From contig JADZET010000299.1 in assembly GCA_020850375.1 (NCBI GenBank), forward strand, positions 1 through 7,201: a stretch of 7,201 nucleotides of DNA, in the 5' to 3' direction. A model generated the notes under the pieces. That model had not been told where the DNA came from, did not search any database, and saw nothing but the letters and a program-made list of their open reading frames with translations. The stretch is from Phycisphaeraceae bacterium (GTDB lineage Bacteria; Planctomycetota; Phycisphaerae; Phycisphaerales; Phycisphaeraceae). The position numbers and the translations under genes were made by a program. This document shows, in pieces, positions 6,228 to 7,201 of the stretch; the first letter of the stretch is position 1; the number at the start of each line of letters is the position of its first letter.

Positions 6228-6497
6228 ATGCTCATCACCCGCCTCGAAGCCCAGGGTCGCCATGGCAAGGTCACCATCGAACGCCCACGCGGCGCCAAGA
6301 CCGTCGAGATCGTCTGCACCATCGAGAACGCCAGGCCCGGCGAACAGTCCCGCATGACCTGGCGCCTGCCCGCGACGAGCTGCCCAGGCAACATCTACAG
6401 CGTCGCCTGCCAGATCCAGGAGTGCTGCGACGGCGTCCGCGGCACCGGCGGCGACATCAGCAGCTACCACCGCGAACTCGAGCGGTTCATGGACTAA
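6228..6497 (+). CDS. Hypothetical cysteine-containing small protein (89 aa)
   Basis: This is the second cassette gene, with AGGAG 8 nt before the ATG. The first half (MLITRLEAQGRHGKVTIERP, then KTVEIVCTIEN) has alternating hydrophobic residues typical of beta strands. The second half contains five cysteines in all with the first (C30, C52, C61, C66, C67), four of them between 52 and 67 around SCPGNIYSVACQIQECC. A likely helix with the sequence ISSYHRELERFMD closes the protein. The cysteines could bind metal or be incidental, because they do not form a standard CxxC pair. No signal peptide is seen, so extracellular disulfides are unlikely. I do not recognise a family. Termination at 6497 leaves 42 nt to the GTG of the next gene. 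Real coding is supported by the ribosome-binding site and the gene packing; function is unknown. Confidence 0.75.
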   Translation: MLITRLEAQGRHGKVTIERPRGAKTVEIVCTIENARPGEQSRMTWRLPATSCPGNIYSVACQIQECCDGVRGTGGDISSYHRELERFMD

Positions 6498-6527
6498 CCC
6501 ATGGCCGCCACCTTTAACCCCTTGCAT

Positions 6528-6532
6528 AGGAG
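6528..6532 (+). promoter_or_regulatory. Ribosome-binding site fixing the GTG start at 6540
   Basis: AGGAG at 6528-6532 lies 7 nt before GTG at 6540. The in-frame ATG at 6501 has no such site and lies only 3 nt after the previous stop. The protein domain also begins at the GTG, so the GTG is the better start. Confidence 0.75.
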
Positions 6533-6539
6533 TCCGAAC

Positions 6540-7073
6540 GTGAAGAAGAACGAAGTCCAAATCGGTAAGGTCTACCTGGCCAAGGTCAGCGACAAGGTCG
6601 TGCCCGTCCGCATCGACGCCGAGAGCCCTCACGGCGGCTGGGACGGCACCAACATGTCCACCAACAAGAAGGTCCGCATCAAGAGCCCGCAGCGCCTGCG
6701 AGGCCTGGCCGCCCCCGGAAGTGGCGCCAAGACCACCCCCGGCAAGCATGGCAAGCCCAAACCCCAGGCTGCGGCAGCGCCGGCCGACGAGCCCGCCCCG
6801 GCCGAGACCACTCCTGCCCGCAAGCGAGGTCGCTCCCCCCGCGACGGCAGCGGCCTCTCCGCCGCCGCCAAGGTCCTGGCCGAGGCCGCTGAACCCCTGA
6901 CCGCCGGCCAAATCGTCGAACGCATGCTCGCCCAGGGCCTCTGGTCGACCAAGGGCAAGACCCCTCAGGCCACGATCTACGCCGCCATGCACCGCGAGAT
7001 CGCCACCAAGGGCGCCGCCTCCCGGTTCACCAAGGTCGAACGCGGCCGATTCACCCTGGCCAAGGGAGCGTAA
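6540..7073 (+). CDS. HARE-HTH domain protein with N-terminal GGWD-type module
   Basis: From the GTG start this is 177 residues in three parts. Residues 1-55 ([39 protein letters not shown]) form a beta-rich module that I recall beside HARE domains in planctomycete proteins. Residues 56-103 are an Ala/Pro/Lys/Arg-rich linker. Residues 104-175 ([20 protein letters not shown], then [26 protein letters not shown] and [12 protein letters not shown]) match the HARE-HTH winged helix found in ASXL, HB1 and restriction-linked proteins. That domain is thought to bind DNA, possibly sensing modified bases, so this may be a regulator or chromatin-like protein of the phage or host. A start at ATG 6501 would add 13 residues but lacks a ribosome-binding site. 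It is followed after 3 nt by another gene, suggesting one operon. The domain call is strong; the biological role is inferred. Confidence 0.9.
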   Translation: MKKNEVQIGKVYLAKVSDKVVPVRIDAESPHGGWDGTNMSTNKKVRIKSPQRLRGLAAPGSGAKTTPGKHGKPKPQAAAAPADEPAPAETTPARKRGRSPRDGSGLSAAAKVLAEAAEPLTAGQIVERMLAQGLWSTKGKTPQATIYAAMHREIATKGAASRFTKVERGRFTLAKGA

Positions 7074-7076
7074 GCC

Positions 7077-7201
7077 ATGCGACGCAGTCTTGAGAACCGA
7101 GACATCGAGTTCCGGGCGACGCCCGGCGGGATGCTCGAGCGCTACATCAAGCTCCCCGACGGCCGCGAGTACGCTCACCGCTGCACGGAGGACGTCTTCA
7201 A
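7077..7201 (+). CDS. Hypothetical protein, cut by right edge
   Basis: An ATG at 7077 follows the stop of the HARE gene by 3 nt, with GGGAG upstream inside the end of that gene. The frame stays open for 41 codons to the window edge. The visible part reads as a small hydrophilic protein: MRRSLENRDIEFRATPG, then a strand pair around MLERYIKLPDGREYAH and RCTEDVF. No family can be named from this fragment. The tight spacing suggests co-transcription with the preceding three genes. Confidence 0.65.
   Translation, partial: MRRSLENRDIEFRATPGGMLERYIKLPDGREYAHRCTEDVF

Noticed and set aside
6501..6539. Upstream ATG start for the HARE protein
   Set aside because: It has no ribosome-binding site and lies 3 nt after the previous stop; the GTG at 6540 has AGGAG at 7 nt and begins the conserved-looking module.
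5880..7178. 432-codon minus-strand open frame
   Set aside because: It covers all the plus-strand cassette genes. Its product is Gly/Ala/Val/Asp-rich and motif-free, whereas the plus strand has a clear HARE domain and proper ribosome-binding sites.
1..7201. CRISPR array, tRNA, integrase, insertion sequence or toxin-antitoxin pair
   Set aside because: No regularly spaced repeats, cloverleaf sequence, recombinase or transposase motifs, or recognisable toxin-antitoxin genes were seen on either strand.

Overview
The window is a high-GC (roughly two-thirds G+C by eye) stretch of a tailed-phage or prophage genome. Two blocks of genes point away from each other. A combined domain architecture in the right-hand block (a GGWD-type N-terminal module plus a HARE-type winged helix) is one I associate, from memory, with Planctomycetota. 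A planctomycete prophage or phage is therefore the best guess, but it is an inference. No integrase, attachment site, tRNA or rRNA gene is visible, so residence in a host chromosome cannot be shown.

Left block, minus strand, read from about 5870 down to 1: a compact DNA-packaging and head-assembly operon in the order of the lambda head genes. It runs: a 90-residue putative small terminase / DNA-recognition protein; a 780-residue GpA-family large terminase with ATPase and nuclease parts; a 63-residue NrdR-like zinc ribbon; a 65-residue protein in the position of the lambda W connector gene; a 498-residue lambda-family portal protein; and a head maturation protease that appears fused to the start of a Mu gpT-like major capsid protein and runs off the left edge. 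Several junctions overlap (4 nt between small and large terminase, 41 nt between portal and protease) or nearly touch, which suggests one polycistronic message with translational coupling. The products would recognise and cut phage DNA, pump it through the portal, and build and mature the head.

Centre: a 109-bp divergent intergenic region (5867-5975) with a tandem direct repeat and a small inverted repeat. It must hold the promoter(s) of one or both blocks.

Right block, plus strand, 5976 to the right edge: four closely spaced small genes, each with a visible or plausible ribosome-binding site. Two (66 and 89 residues) are unrecognised. The third (177 residues from a GTG start) has an N-terminal GGWD-type module, an Ala/Pro/Lys-rich linker and a C-terminal HARE-HTH DNA-binding domain. 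The fourth is cut by the window edge. This looks like a regulatory or accessory cassette, not structural genes.

The points most worth a second look are: the apparent sharing of one DNA-recognition domain between the small protein and the N-terminus of the large terminase; the protease-capsid fusion; the stand-alone NrdR-type zinc ribbon inside the packaging operon; the small-gene HARE cassette; and a CCCGGAA/TTCCGGG word that recurs far more often than composition suggests.
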